From: Sutterella sp.
Lineage (GTDB): Bacteria > Pseudomonadota > Gammaproteobacteria > Burkholderiales > Burkholderiaceae_F
DNA length: 14,348 nt
Reading direction: 5' to 3'
Assembly (NCBI GenBank): GCA_020025915.1
Contig: JAHHRH010000034.1
Span: 1 to 14,348, forward strand
Every line of letters starts with the position of its first letter. The stretch's first letter is position 1. The position numbers and the translations under genes are program-made. Of this stretch, positions 6,887-14,295 are shown piece by piece. Below the pieces are notes generated by a model. The model saw nothing but the letters and a program-made list of their open reading frames with translations, did no database searches and was not told the DNA's origin.

Positions 6887-8002
6887 ATGCAGTTTTTAGG
6901 TAAATTGACAGCATTCGGTTGTGCTTTGACCATGATGTCCGCAACGTCAGGGCTTGCTGCTCGCACTGTTGTTGACGATAACGGCACTGAAGTTGAAATC
7001 CCAGAAAAGATTAACCGCGTCGTCGTCACTAACATTTTGCCGCTCGCTTCGGCTGTCACTGTCTTTTTAAATGACGGCAAAGCGGTGGTCGGTATGCATC
7101 CGGCCTCTTACTCTGCTGCTAAAACTGGGCTTTTAGGTAAGCTCTACCCAGACATCCTTAAGGCTGATACATCCTTCATGCAGGGGGCGACTTTGAATGT
7201 CGAAGCCCTCATGGCTTTAAAGCCTGACCTCGTTTTAGTGAACGCCCCAGACCGTCGCACTATGGATACCATTCGTAATGCGGGGATTCCGGCTTTTGGC
7301 ATTAGTCCGAGCAAGTGGGATTACGACATCATTGAGACCCATGCCCAATGGATGAAGAGCTTGGCCAAAATTTGGCCTGAACACGAAGGTAAAGGCGCGC
7401 TGATTGACAGTCGCTCCAAGGCCATTGCCAAGATGGTCGCTGACCGTACGGCTGACCTCAAAGACCATGAACGTCGTCGCGTTCTCTTCCTTTTCCGCTA
7501 TGACGCTCGTCAGATTGTGACCTCGGGCAAGCATTTCTTTGGTCAATACTGGTGTGACGCATCCGGCGCAAAGAACGTAGCTGAAAGCATTCAGGCAGAT
7601 AACGCCAATGCCATCGTGTCGATGGAGCAGGTCTACGCCTGGAATCCTGATGTGATTTTCATTACGAACTTCACGAAGGCAATGCCTGAAGACCTCTACA
7701 CCAATGCGATCGCTGCCCACGACTGGTCTGAAATCAAAGCCGTCAAAGATCAGCAGGTCTACAAGATGCCACTTGGGATCTATCGTAGCTACACGCCATC
7801 CGCTGATACGCCGTTGACCCTCCTTTGGATGGCTAAGAAGGTCTATCCCGAACGCTTTGCTGATATTGACCTCAATAAAGAAGTCAAAGCTTGGTACAAG
7901 GACGTGTTTGGCGTTGAGATTACCGACGCTGACGTCGACAGCATGTTCCACCCGACCGTCAAGAGTAGCGCTAACGCCACGATTCCCACGCGAGCTCGTT
8001 AA
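6887..8002 (+). CDS. Periplasmic substrate-binding protein, BtuF/FepB type
   Basis: A 371-residue periplasmic binding protein of the helical-backbone class (Peripla_BP_2) that captures iron chelates, heme or corrinoids for an ABC importer. A type I signal peptide is clear: basic start, hydrophobic stretch to about residue 23, likely cleavage after SGLA. Family features are RTVVDDNGTEVEIPEKINRV at the mature N-terminus, LNVEALMALKPDLVLVN near 100-120, ASGAKNVAES in the second lobe and WNPDVIFITN. Cys12 is not in a canonical lipobox, so it is probably soluble. Start ATG 6887 has GGAG eight bases upstream. A TTG 27 bases earlier is less likely because it would put charged residues before the signal. 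Part of the nitrogenase-like operon; ligand not predictable from sequence. Confidence 0.92.
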   Translation: MQFLGKLTAFGCALTMMSATSGLAARTVVDDNGTEVEIPEKINRVVVTNILPLASAVTVFLNDGKAVVGMHPASYSAAKTGLLGKLYPDILKADTSFMQGATLNVEALMALKPDLVLVNAPDRRTMDTIRNAGIPAFGISPSKWDYDIIETHAQWMKSLAKIWPEHEGKGALIDSRSKAIAKMVADRTADLKDHERRRVLFLFRYDARQIVTSGKHFFGQYWCDASGAKNVAESIQADNANAIVSMEQVYAWNPDVIFITNFTKAMPEDLYTNAIAAHDWSEIKAVKDQQVYKMPLGIYRSYTPSADTPLTLLWMAKKVYPERFADIDLNKEVKAWYKDVFGVEITDADVDSMFHPTVKSSANATIPTRAR

Positions 8003-8007
8003 ACACC

Positions 8008-9069
8008 ATGACTCATACGACGACGCATTCTCGTCCACGAAGTGCGCTTGCTGAGGCCGCTGCCGTCAAGCACTTTCGATTGGTCCTTTGTACGCTCACA
8101 ATGTTGCTTTTAGCGGTTGCCGTCGCAGCTCTCTGTATGGGACGCTTTGAACTCACGGTCATGCAAGTCTTTGCGGTCTTGATGCCTGACGGTTGGACGG
8201 CCATTGAACCCACACGCATGATGGATAACATTGTACTCAATGTCCGTTTGCCGCGCGTTTGCTTAGCCATCATCGCAGGCGCTGGGCTTGCCATGTCGGG
8301 TGCCGCCTTTCAGGCGCTCTTTGCTAACCCTTTAGCTGCGCCCGATACCTTAGGGGTCGCTACAGGCGCCTCTTTTGGTGCGGTATTGGGCATTCTTTGG
8401 GGCTGGACAGGCATGGGCATTCAGATCATGTCCTTGATCACGGGGCTCTCAGCCGTCTTCTTTGTGATTATGATTAGCCGCGTGCGTGACACGAGTTCGA
8501 TCCTCATGATCATCCTTTCGGGGATGGTCGTAGGGGCACTCTTCTCGGCGTTAGTGTCGCTCGTCAAATATGCCGCAGACCCGCAGGACGTCTTGCCCTC
8601 GATCACCTTTTGGATGATGGGGGCACTAACGGGCGCCACCAAGCAGTCCGTCTTGGCTGGTACCCCTATGGTGCTACTCGGCATGATCATTTTGTGGCTT
8701 TTACGTTGGCGACTCAATGTCACGACATTGCCAACAGACGAAGCCGCTAGCCTTGGTATTCCTGTCAAACGCATTCGTGCAGGTGTAATCGTCGCGGCCA
8801 CCATGATTACAGCGTCAGTGGTCTCCATGTGTGGTCTCATCGGTTGGGTAGGGTTACTCGTACCGCATGCTGCGCGTATGGTCTTTGGGGCCAATAACCG
8901 CTATGTCTTGCCAGCTTCGATGGTGATGGGGGCACTCTTTATGCTCATCATTGACACCGTGGCGCGCACCGCAACACAAAGCGAAATTCCGGTCTCGATT
9001 CTGACGGCCGTTGTGGGCGCCCCCTTCTTTATTTATCTCCTTCGCCGCACGGGCGGCATTGCGGGGTAA
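8008..9069 (+). CDS. FecCD/BtuC-type ABC transporter permease
   Basis: This 353-residue inner-membrane permease would form a homodimer with about ten spans per subunit. Family hallmarks are VRLPRVCLAIIAGAGLAMSG then AAFQALFANPLAAPDTLGVA (about 70-115), the ATPase-contacting stretch GLIGWVGLLVPHAARMVFG (about 275-293), and the C-terminal IPVSILTAVVGAPFFIYLL. The first 25 residues are hydrophilic and cytosolic. The start lies 5 bases after the binding-protein stop with only a weak ribosome binding site, consistent with coupling inside an operon. With its neighbours it makes a complete BtuF-BtuC-BtuD-type importer. Substrate class is iron chelate, heme or corrinoid by family. Confidence 0.94.
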   Translation: MTHTTTHSRPRSALAEAAAVKHFRLVLCTLTMLLLAVAVAALCMGRFELTVMQVFAVLMPDGWTAIEPTRMMDNIVLNVRLPRVCLAIIAGAGLAMSGAAFQALFANPLAAPDTLGVATGASFGAVLGILWGWTGMGIQIMSLITGLSAVFFVIMISRVRDTSSILMIILSGMVVGALFSALVSLVKYAADPQDVLPSITFWMMGALTGATKQSVLAGTPMVLLGMIILWLLRWRLNVTTLPTDEAASLGIPVKRIRAGVIVAATMITASVVSMCGLIGWVGLLVPHAARMVFGANNRYVLPASMVMGALFMLIIDTVARTATQSEIPVSILTAVVGAPFFIYLLRRTGGIAG

Positions 9070-9072
9070 CTT

Positions 9073-9873
9073 ATGGCACTTGAAGTCATTCAGGGCGGCT
9101 TTGCTTGGCCTAACCGCGACCCCGTGCTCATGAACGTCAACTTTGAGTTTGACGGTAAGGGCGTCATGAGTATTTTAGGGCCCAACGGTGCAGGTAAAAC
9201 CACCCTCTTACGTTGTATGCTCGGGCTACTTCAATTTACCGAAGGCAAAGCCCGTTTAGATGGCAAACCCATCTCTCAATGGAAGCCACGCGACTTTTGG
9301 CGCACAATTGGTTACGTGCCCCAAGCAAAACTCCCGAGCTTTGCGTCGATGACACTTGCCGACATGGTAGCTTTAGGGCGTAGCGCTCACATGGGGCCCT
9401 TTAGCCTTCCAAGTGATAGCGATTGGGCAATTGTCGACCGTGTCATGGAAGACGTTGGAATTGCGCATTTAGCAGGTCGCCTTTGTAGTGAAGTCTCAGG
9501 CGGACAGTTCCAACTCGCGCTCATTGCTCGTGCACTTGCTGCAGAACCCAAGATTTTGGTGCTCGACGAACCAGAATCTAATCTCGACTTTCGTAATCAG
9601 ATGGTCGTCTTGCAAGTAATCGAACGCCTCACCGATCAAGGTTTAGGCGCCATCATCAATACGCATTTTCCAGCGCACGCCTTAGAGATCTCGAACAAAA
9701 CCTTGCTCGTACCTCGCCATCGACCGCCCATCTTTGGCAACACACGCGATATCATGACCGAAGAGGTTTTGACCGACGTCTTTGACGTGCAGGTGCGTAT
9801 CCGTCAATTAGATCTCCCTGAACGCCTTTATACCTGTGTGGCTGCCGTCACACCGAGTCGGACAAAGACCTAA
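9073..9873 (+). CDS. ABC transporter ATP-binding protein (FecE/BtuD type)
   Basis: A 266-residue cytosolic ATPase that powers the preceding permease. In order: Walker A GPNGAGKT (36-43), Q-loop YVPQ (81-84), signature VSGGQ (141-145, Val in place of the usual Leu), Walker B ILVLDEP (161-167), D-loop SNLD and H-loop His198 in INTHFP. All catalytic residues are present. The start is 3 bases after the permease stop, with GCGGGG upstream as ribosome binding site. About 65 residues after the H-loop complete the normal FecE/BtuD length. It is the last gene of the operon, followed by the hairpin at 9894-9933. Confidence 0.95.
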   Translation: MALEVIQGGFAWPNRDPVLMNVNFEFDGKGVMSILGPNGAGKTTLLRCMLGLLQFTEGKARLDGKPISQWKPRDFWRTIGYVPQAKLPSFASMTLADMVALGRSAHMGPFSLPSDSDWAIVDRVMEDVGIAHLAGRLCSEVSGGQFQLALIARALAAEPKILVLDEPESNLDFRNQMVVLQVIERLTDQGLGAIINTHFPAHALEISNKTLLVPRHRPPIFGNTRDIMTEEVLTDVFDVQVRIRQLDLPERLYTCVAAVTPSRTKT

Positions 9874-9893
9874 GACAAAGGCCCTCAGTCACG

Positions 9894-9933
9894 AGTCCTG
9901 CTTGACATTGAACTCATGCAGGACTTTTGTTTA
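9894..9933 (+). terminator. Terminator of the nitrogenase-like/ABC operon
   Basis: AGTCCTGC (9894-9901) pairs with GCAGGACT (9918-9925) across a 16-base loop, followed by TTTTGTTT. It lies 20 bases after the ATPase stop, in the right direction to close the operon. Confidence 0.75.
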
Positions 9934-9948
9934 TCTGCGAGTAAAAAC

Positions 9949-10160
9949 TCACGGACATTGACGTAAGGCCTCACGAACCAAAGCCTCAAAACGCGCCAAA
10001 TGGCATGGCGCCAGATGGGTGAGCATCTCAGGATGCCATTGCACACCAACCATCCAACGCGCTTTAGGTGCTTCGATCGCTTCAATGGCTCGGCCCCTAC
10101 GGCCTGAGCTAGATGTGAGGTCAAATCAATCGTCACGTTATGCTTAGTCACAGCGTAGTC
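9949..10160 (-). pseudogene. Class I glutamine amidotransferase-like (PuuD/peptidase C26) remnant
   Basis: One minus-strand frame reads GRAIEAIEAPKARWMVGVQW followed by HPEML and about 30 more residues to a stop at 9949-9951. This is the C-terminal end of a gamma-glutamyl-GABA hydrolase-like class I amidotransferase, including the catalytic His/Glu of VQWHPE. Just upstream a different frame gives HNVTIDLTSHLAQAVGA, resembling the segment that normally comes some 30 residues earlier in these proteins. An internal deletion plus frameshift is the simplest reading. The nucleophilic cysteine half is missing, and homology stops near 10160 where unrelated sequence begins. Non-functional remnant. Confidence 0.7.
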
Positions 10161-10372
10161 TTCGGTTGATTATGTCGATCAGGATCTGTTTGACAAGTCT
10201 CCCTGTCGTTACGCCTCGTATCTGATTCCTGTTCGTCAGGCTGACGTTTTGCTATCGACTTCCTTCATCAGGTCGTTACCTTCCTAACTCTGCCGAGTCG
10301 CTAGACCTTCCCCAAATCGGGCGGTCAGTGGACTTTCACCACATAAACACACATGCGCCGCTGGGCGCACAA
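10161..10372. mobile_element. Unidentified noncoding block, probable mobile-element relic
   Basis: This 210-bp stretch interrupts the amidotransferase remnant and contains no credible gene in any frame. It holds several small hairpins, including GTGGACTTTCAC and TGCGCC-GCTG-GGCGCA (10354-10369). Sequence of this kind, ending in a hairpin and CACAA, gives me the impression of the noncoding end of an insertion element. I cannot name the family and see no transposase or target duplication. Confidence 0.3.
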
Positions 10373-10374
10373 AA

Positions 10375-10416
10375 GAAGAGACCGCCTCGACAGCCCTCGA
10401 AACGGTCCCTTTTGTT
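10375..10416 (-). terminator. Terminator of the phosphate transporter gene
   Basis: On the minus strand GGGACCG (10409-10403) pairs with CGGTCTC (10384-10378), allowing one G-U. A small inner CGA/TCG stem lies between, and TTCTTTTG follows. It begins 13 bases past the stop. The plus strand also ends in TTTTGTTTTT, so it may work both ways. Confidence 0.7.
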
Positions 10417-10421
10417 TTTAA

Positions 10422-12659
10422 TTACTGAGCCGATGGCGTAGTCTCTGTCGAAGCATCTTTTTGGGATTCAAGGCCAGCCTCTAGCTCTGCCTGCAGGAGC
10501 TTCACCATCATGTAGCGGTTAAGCACTTCGCGAGCAAAAAGGAGGTAACCCAAATAGAGTTCGCTCTTACGAAGCGAAATCTTTTCTTCGCCAATTTGTA
10601 CCATAAAGTCGCGCTGTGCTTCTTCGATAAATTCGAGCGTTTGCGTGCAACGAACCGGCACGAAGTTTTCGCGAATTTCATCGAGCTTTGTCGCAAGGAT
10701 CTTGATGTTTTCGCGCATACGGCCTCTGAAGGGCGAGTGCGAATTGTCGACGTAGTTTTGCGCCACACCCATTTGGTCACGCAAAGCATGGCTCACTTCT
10801 TTCATGCTTGTAAAGGCACGATAGTAGAAATTACGGGCATCTCGGTCAGCCTTAGAGCCACCGCCTTCAAGGGCCATGTTGTAGTACTCACCACGGCGCA
10901 CAGAAATGACGTCAAAGAACTGCGCAGCATCACCCTTAAGTTCACGAAGCTTCGTTGCATCTTCATCCAAGAAGGCATTCAAGCCATTGGCATAAAGCGC
11001 CAACGTGGTATTCAAGTTGCTGTCAACCGATTCGGTCAATAGTTCGCCAATACTTTCTTTGTCACCTTTATCAATGCGATCAACGTTGGGGTTGTCTTCT
11101 TTTTCATCCTTCGCAAAGAAGTTCGTACGAATGACAACACACAAAGCCAAAACCATCAACAAGAGCTGAAGCGATTCGCCCCAAGAAATAAAGAGCATGC
11201 AGATCGTACCGCAAGCCGTAAAGGCCGTGAAAGCCGTCATAAACCAGCCAGAGATCACGGTTAAAACGCCCGAAATACGATAGACCGCCGATTCACGGTC
11301 CCAAGCACCGTCAGCCAACGAAGAACCCATAGCCACCATGAAGGTCACATAGGTCGTCGACAGCGGCAACTTTAAACTTGTTGCCGAGGCGATCAACGCA
11401 GCAGCCAGCACCAAGTTGACACTCGCACGGACTTCGTCAAAGGGTAACTCCACTTCACCTGGCGCCAACTTCTTCTTTTCAAAACGAAGTGCCAAACTCT
11501 TCAAAATCGAAACCGGAATGATCTGATGAACAATTTCGTTCATGCGAATCGCACCACGCACAGCCACACGAGCAGGCATTGAAGAACCAAATTGCTCCTT
11601 ACCGCCTCGAGCGGAAGACGCCAAGCTAATAGACGTACGAATGACGCGGTGCGCTTTCTTCGAGAACCTGAGCGTGAGCACCATCACAATACCCGCACCA
11701 AACAAGAATAAGGTCGGCGTACCATCGTTATTACGTAAGCCTTCCATCGTGAAGGTCATCGGATCAGCCCCTTCAACCGCACTAAAAATCTGATAAGAAT
11801 CTAATGCAGCGAGCGGCACACCAATAAAGTTCACCAAATCGTTACCAGCAAAAGCGAAGGCCAACGAGAAGGTTCCCGCCAAGATAATGACAGGGAAGAC
11901 ATTGACACGAAAGAGCGTAATGAGAATCTGGAAGAAAACCGTAAGCCCCGCGAAACAGCAAAGCAAGAGTTCGCTTGTATTGGCTTGAATCCAAGCTAAC
12001 CACTCAGGCTGCATGAAAGAAGCACCCTTAGCCCCCTTGATCACAAGAAAATAGAAAACGGCCGTGAGCGAGATACCACTATAAATGCCGCCGAACCAAC
12101 GGTAATAGCGCTCATAGTGGAAAGAGAAAATCAGACGTAATAAGTACTGAACGAGTAACCCAGCAAAGAAAGCAATCACGACCGACATCAAAATAGCCAT
12201 GATCATTGCCAAAGCTTTACCCGAATTCAGGTAAAGCCCAAGATCAGCAATTGGTGCGCCGCTTGACCAAACTTTCCAACAAGCCAAAGCTGTTGCGCCA
12301 CCTAACAATTCAAATACAATCGAAACCGTGGTCGAGGTTGGTAATCCAAGAGAGTTGAATGTATTCAAAAGCAAAACGTCGCAAACCATCACTGCCGTAA
12401 AGACAATGATCACCTCATGAAACGTGAAATGTTCAGGTACAAGAACACCTGTGCGAGCAACTTCCATCATGCCCGACGAGAATGTGGCACCTAAAAGCAC
12501 CCCTAAACTCGCGACGGTCATAATGACCCAAAAGGGCGCGGTCCGAGAACCTACGGCCGAGTTAAGAAAGTTCACAGCGTCATTGGAGACGCCGACAAAA
12601 AGGTCGATAATCGCCAAGGCACCAAGTAGGGCTAAGGCGGCAAATATGAATGTATCCAT
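10422..12659 (-). CDS. PiT-family inorganic phosphate transporter with cytosolic C-terminal domain
   Basis: A 745-residue low-affinity phosphate (or metal-phosphate) transporter of the PiT family in the inner membrane. The two inverted halves show the family repeats: GVSNDAVNFLNSA (23-35) with LPTSTT (106-111), and AGNDLVNFIGVPLAA (271-285) with LPLSTT (431-436). About twelve hydrophobic spans end near residue 512. The remaining 230 residues are hydrophilic, mostly helical and rich in Glu, Lys and Arg, resembling the long PhoU-like cytosolic tail of some bacterial PiT proteins. E. coli PitA (about 500 residues) lacks this tail. ATG start with a modest AGAAGAAGA ribosome binding site. No separate phoU or pap-type gene is adjacent, so the tail may take that regulatory role. 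A PHO-box-like repeat lies 63-78 bases upstream. Confidence 0.93.
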   Translation of the reverse strand: MDTFIFAALALLGALAIIDLFVGVSNDAVNFLNSAVGSRTAPFWVIMTVASLGVLLGATFSSGMMEVARTGVLVPEHFTFHEVIIVFTAVMVCDVLLLNTFNSLGLPTSTTVSIVFELLGGATALACWKVWSSGAPIADLGLYLNSGKALAMIMAILMSVVIAFFAGLLVQYLLRLIFSFHYERYYRWFGGIYSGISLTAVFYFLVIKGAKGASFMQPEWLAWIQANTSELLLCCFAGLTVFFQILITLFRVNVFPVIILAGTFSLAFAFAGNDLVNFIGVPLAALDSYQIFSAVEGADPMTFTMEGLRNNDGTPTLFLFGAGIVMVLTLRFSKKAHRVIRTSISLASSARGGKEQFGSSMPARVAVRGAIRMNEIVHQIIPVSILKSLALRFEKKKLAPGEVELPFDEVRASVNLVLAAALIASATSLKLPLSTTYVTFMVAMGSSLADGAWDRESAVYRISGVLTVISGWFMTAFTAFTACGTICMLFISWGESLQLLLMVLALCVVIRTNFFAKDEKEDNPNVDRIDKGDKESIGELLTESVDSNLNTTLALYANGLNAFLDEDATKLRELKGDAAQFFDVISVRRGEYYNMALEGGGSKADRDARNFYYRAFTSMKEVSHALRDQMGVAQNYVDNSHSPFRGRMRENIKILATKLDEIRENFVPVRCTQTLEFIEEAQRDFMVQIGEEKISLRKSELYLGYLLFAREVLNRYMMVKLLQAELEAGLESQKDASTETTPSAQ

Positions 12660-12721
12660 TCGGTCTTCTTCTGCCAGTTATTTTTTACGTTTCGTATCAA
12701 CCAACGATTGGCTACGATCAG

Positions 12722-12737
12722 TGACAGTTCCTGACAG
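12722..12737 (-). promoter_or_regulatory. PHO-box-like direct repeat upstream of the phosphate transporter
   Basis: On the minus strand CTGTCA-GGAA-CTGTCA is a direct repeat of the PhoB half-site CTGTCA. A weaker third copy (CTGATTG) lies 11 bases upstream. The repeat unit here is 10 bases, whereas the enterobacterial PHO box has 11, so it is imperfect. No strong -10 follows at the expected distance. Confidence 0.4.
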
Positions 12738-12786
12738 TCTGCAATCAGTCGTAATGCTTGGATTTTAACGAACCAGAGCCGTGATA

Positions 12787-12830
12787 GGGAGATCAGTTAG
12801 GGCTATTCTCCCCTTTTTTTCGTTTTTTTT
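12787..12830 (+). terminator. Plus-strand terminator-like hairpin between the two minus-strand genes
   Basis: GGGAGA (12787-12792) pairs with TCTCCC (12807-12812) over a 14-base loop, followed by CTTTTTTT-CG-TTTTTTTT. It is oriented for plus-strand transcription, yet both neighbouring genes run on the minus strand. The minus-strand side has no T-tract after the hairpin. Confidence 0.55.
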
Positions 12831-12879
12831 ACCTTTTTATGAATTTTCGTTGAAATCCTTTTCAAAAACTCGCTTTCGT

Positions 12880-14112
12880 TCACTCCAAAGATGCAGGATG
12901 GCCACTCGAATTCTCCTCTGTCTTAGGTCGCATTGCCCACAAGAAAAGCGCTAACGGTAAAAGGATAAATCCACCGACAAAAATGACGGACTTGAGCGGG
13001 AAGTACATCGCCATAGCACCCCCCATGAGTGGCCCGATCACACTACCGGCTTGTTGCGCCGCATAAGAGAGACCAAAGATGCGCCCACGATCCTCAGGCG
13101 CCGTACTCATGGTGAGCACCGCATTGATGGCAGGGAAAATACCCGCAAACATCAAGCCGCCAATGAAGCGCCACGTCGTAAATGACACCAACGTATCAGG
13201 TATTGCCTGGATCATGCCAAAAATTGATGTGCCAATCAGGGTGGTATATAGGGTTGGCCGATAGCCCCACTTTTGCCCGATGATGCCCCACAAGGGTGAG
13301 GCGATCACGCCTGAAATCCCAACAACCGAAAAGACGACGCCCGTCAAGAAGACAATACGATCCATGCTCCCTTGCAATTCACCGATATACATCGGCATGA
13401 TTGGCTGCTGCAAAAGAATCGTAAGTTGAACCACGCCAGCGCAAAGCAACATCCGCTGAATGACGGGAATCTTGAGTAAATTCGTTTTTTCGCGTTTCTG
13501 GCTCGAAGACGCTTGGGTCTTGCGTGACGGCTCACGAATAAAAAAAGCAATAAGAAGCGTGATGACAAAGAGCGCGCCACCACCAATAAAGAAGGTCATG
13601 CGCATCGAAAACATTTCAGCGAGCGCGCCACCACAAAAGGGCCCCAAGACACCACCTGCCGTCATCGCACCTTGCATGATGCCTAGCGAAAAACCAACTT
13701 TATCTCGAGGCACTGAGCAAGCAAGAATGGCTAAACAAGCCGGCCAAAGCCCAGACGCAAAGCCTTGAAAGCATCGCATGGCTAGCAATTGCCATTCGTT
13801 TTGAACAACCCCGCCCAACGTATAAGAGATAGCGAGCAATACAGCAGCGCGCAAGGCCATCAGCTTACGAGAACGCTTATCGGCCATTGCACCCCAAATT
13901 GGTGCCATAACGCCAGAAATCAAAAAGGAGACCGAAAAGACCAAGCCACTCCAAAAGTTGGCTCGCGAAACGTCAACACCCAATTCTTCGATCAGGTACA
14001 TCGGAAGAAACGGAATCAGCATCGTGTAGCTGAGTGACATGAGGATCGCACTTAGCGACAAAATCACCAATGTGACCTTCCATTGGCTTTGAATGGCTTC
14101 GCTATTAGGCAC
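12880..14112 (-). CDS. MFS drug-efflux transporter, MdtG-like
   Basis: A 410-residue major facilitator with 12 predicted spans and a central cytosolic loop (KTQASSSQKREK region). It resembles E. coli MdtG (YceE) in order of motifs: PFLPMYLIEELGV near the first loop, FWSGLVFSVSFLISG, motif A-like WGAMADKRSRKLMALR, and MRCFQGFASGLWPACLAILA. The second half repeats SPLWGIIGQKWGYRP and RIFGLSYAAQQAGSVIGPLM. Probable role is proton-driven export of drugs or other small organic molecules. A TTG at 14124 opens the frame, but GTG at 14112 has GGAG six bases upstream and is the better start. Its promoter region carries a large palindrome. Substrate unknown; other DHA1-family exporters are possible alternatives. 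Confidence 0.88.
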   Translation of the reverse strand: MPNSEAIQSQWKVTLVILSLSAILMSLSYTMLIPFLPMYLIEELGVDVSRANFWSGLVFSVSFLISGVMAPIWGAMADKRSRKLMALRAAVLLAISYTLGGVVQNEWQLLAMRCFQGFASGLWPACLAILACSVPRDKVGFSLGIMQGAMTAGGVLGPFCGGALAEMFSMRMTFFIGGGALFVITLLIAFFIREPSRKTQASSSQKREKTNLLKIPVIQRMLLCAGVVQLTILLQQPIMPMYIGELQGSMDRIVFLTGVVFSVVGISGVIASPLWGIIGQKWGYRPTLYTTLIGTSIFGMIQAIPDTLVSFTTWRFIGGLMFAGIFPAINAVLTMSTAPEDRGRIFGLSYAAQQAGSVIGPLMGGAMAMYFPLKSVIFVGGFILLPLALFLWAMRPKTEENSSGHPASLE

Positions 14113-14150
14113 TAGAGACTCCAAAACGTCTGAAAATCAATACATTTTTT

Positions 14151-14175
14151 CGCGTTATCTTATTATGATAACGCG
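14151..14175. promoter_or_regulatory. Palindromic operator upstream of the MFS gene
   Basis: CGCGTTATC (14151-14159) and GATAACGCG (14167-14175) form a perfect 9-bp-arm inverted repeat around TTATTAT. It lies 39-63 bases before the GTG start. On the minus strand it overlaps a possible promoter: TTGCGC (14191-14186), then 17 bases, then TAATAA (14168-14163). The position fits a repressor of the TetR or MarR kind that controls efflux genes, but no regulator gene is in view. Confidence 0.6.
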
Positions 14176-14295
14176 ACATCGCGCGCAAAACCAATCGGGT
14201 AGAGGGGCCCTCATGGAGTCCCCCTCCCACACCGTAACCCACCAGTGAAGTAGGCTTTCGGACATGCCGTTCGGCATCCGGCAGTTTCTAAATTG
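14176..14295. other. Noncoding stretch next to the right terminal repeat
   Basis: No gene is visible. It contains GGGGCCC, a C-rich block, and the hairpin ATGCC-GTTC-GGCAT (14264-14277) just before the repeat boundary. The style resembles the untranslated end of an insertion element, possibly related to the block at 10161-10372. I found no shared sequence that would prove it. Confidence 0.35.

Noticed and set aside
7235..8038. Minus-strand open frame of 267 codons opposite the binding protein
   Set aside because: It is a shadow of a well-supported plus-strand gene in a tight operon and has no recognisable domain.
10161..10372. CRISPR array or integron attC site
   Set aside because: No regularly spaced direct repeats, and the small hairpins do not form an attC-like structure with its core sites.
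14113..14124. TTG start at 14124 for the MFS gene
   Set aside because: It has no ribosome binding site, and the TTGGAG itself supplies the GGAG for the GTG at 14112.
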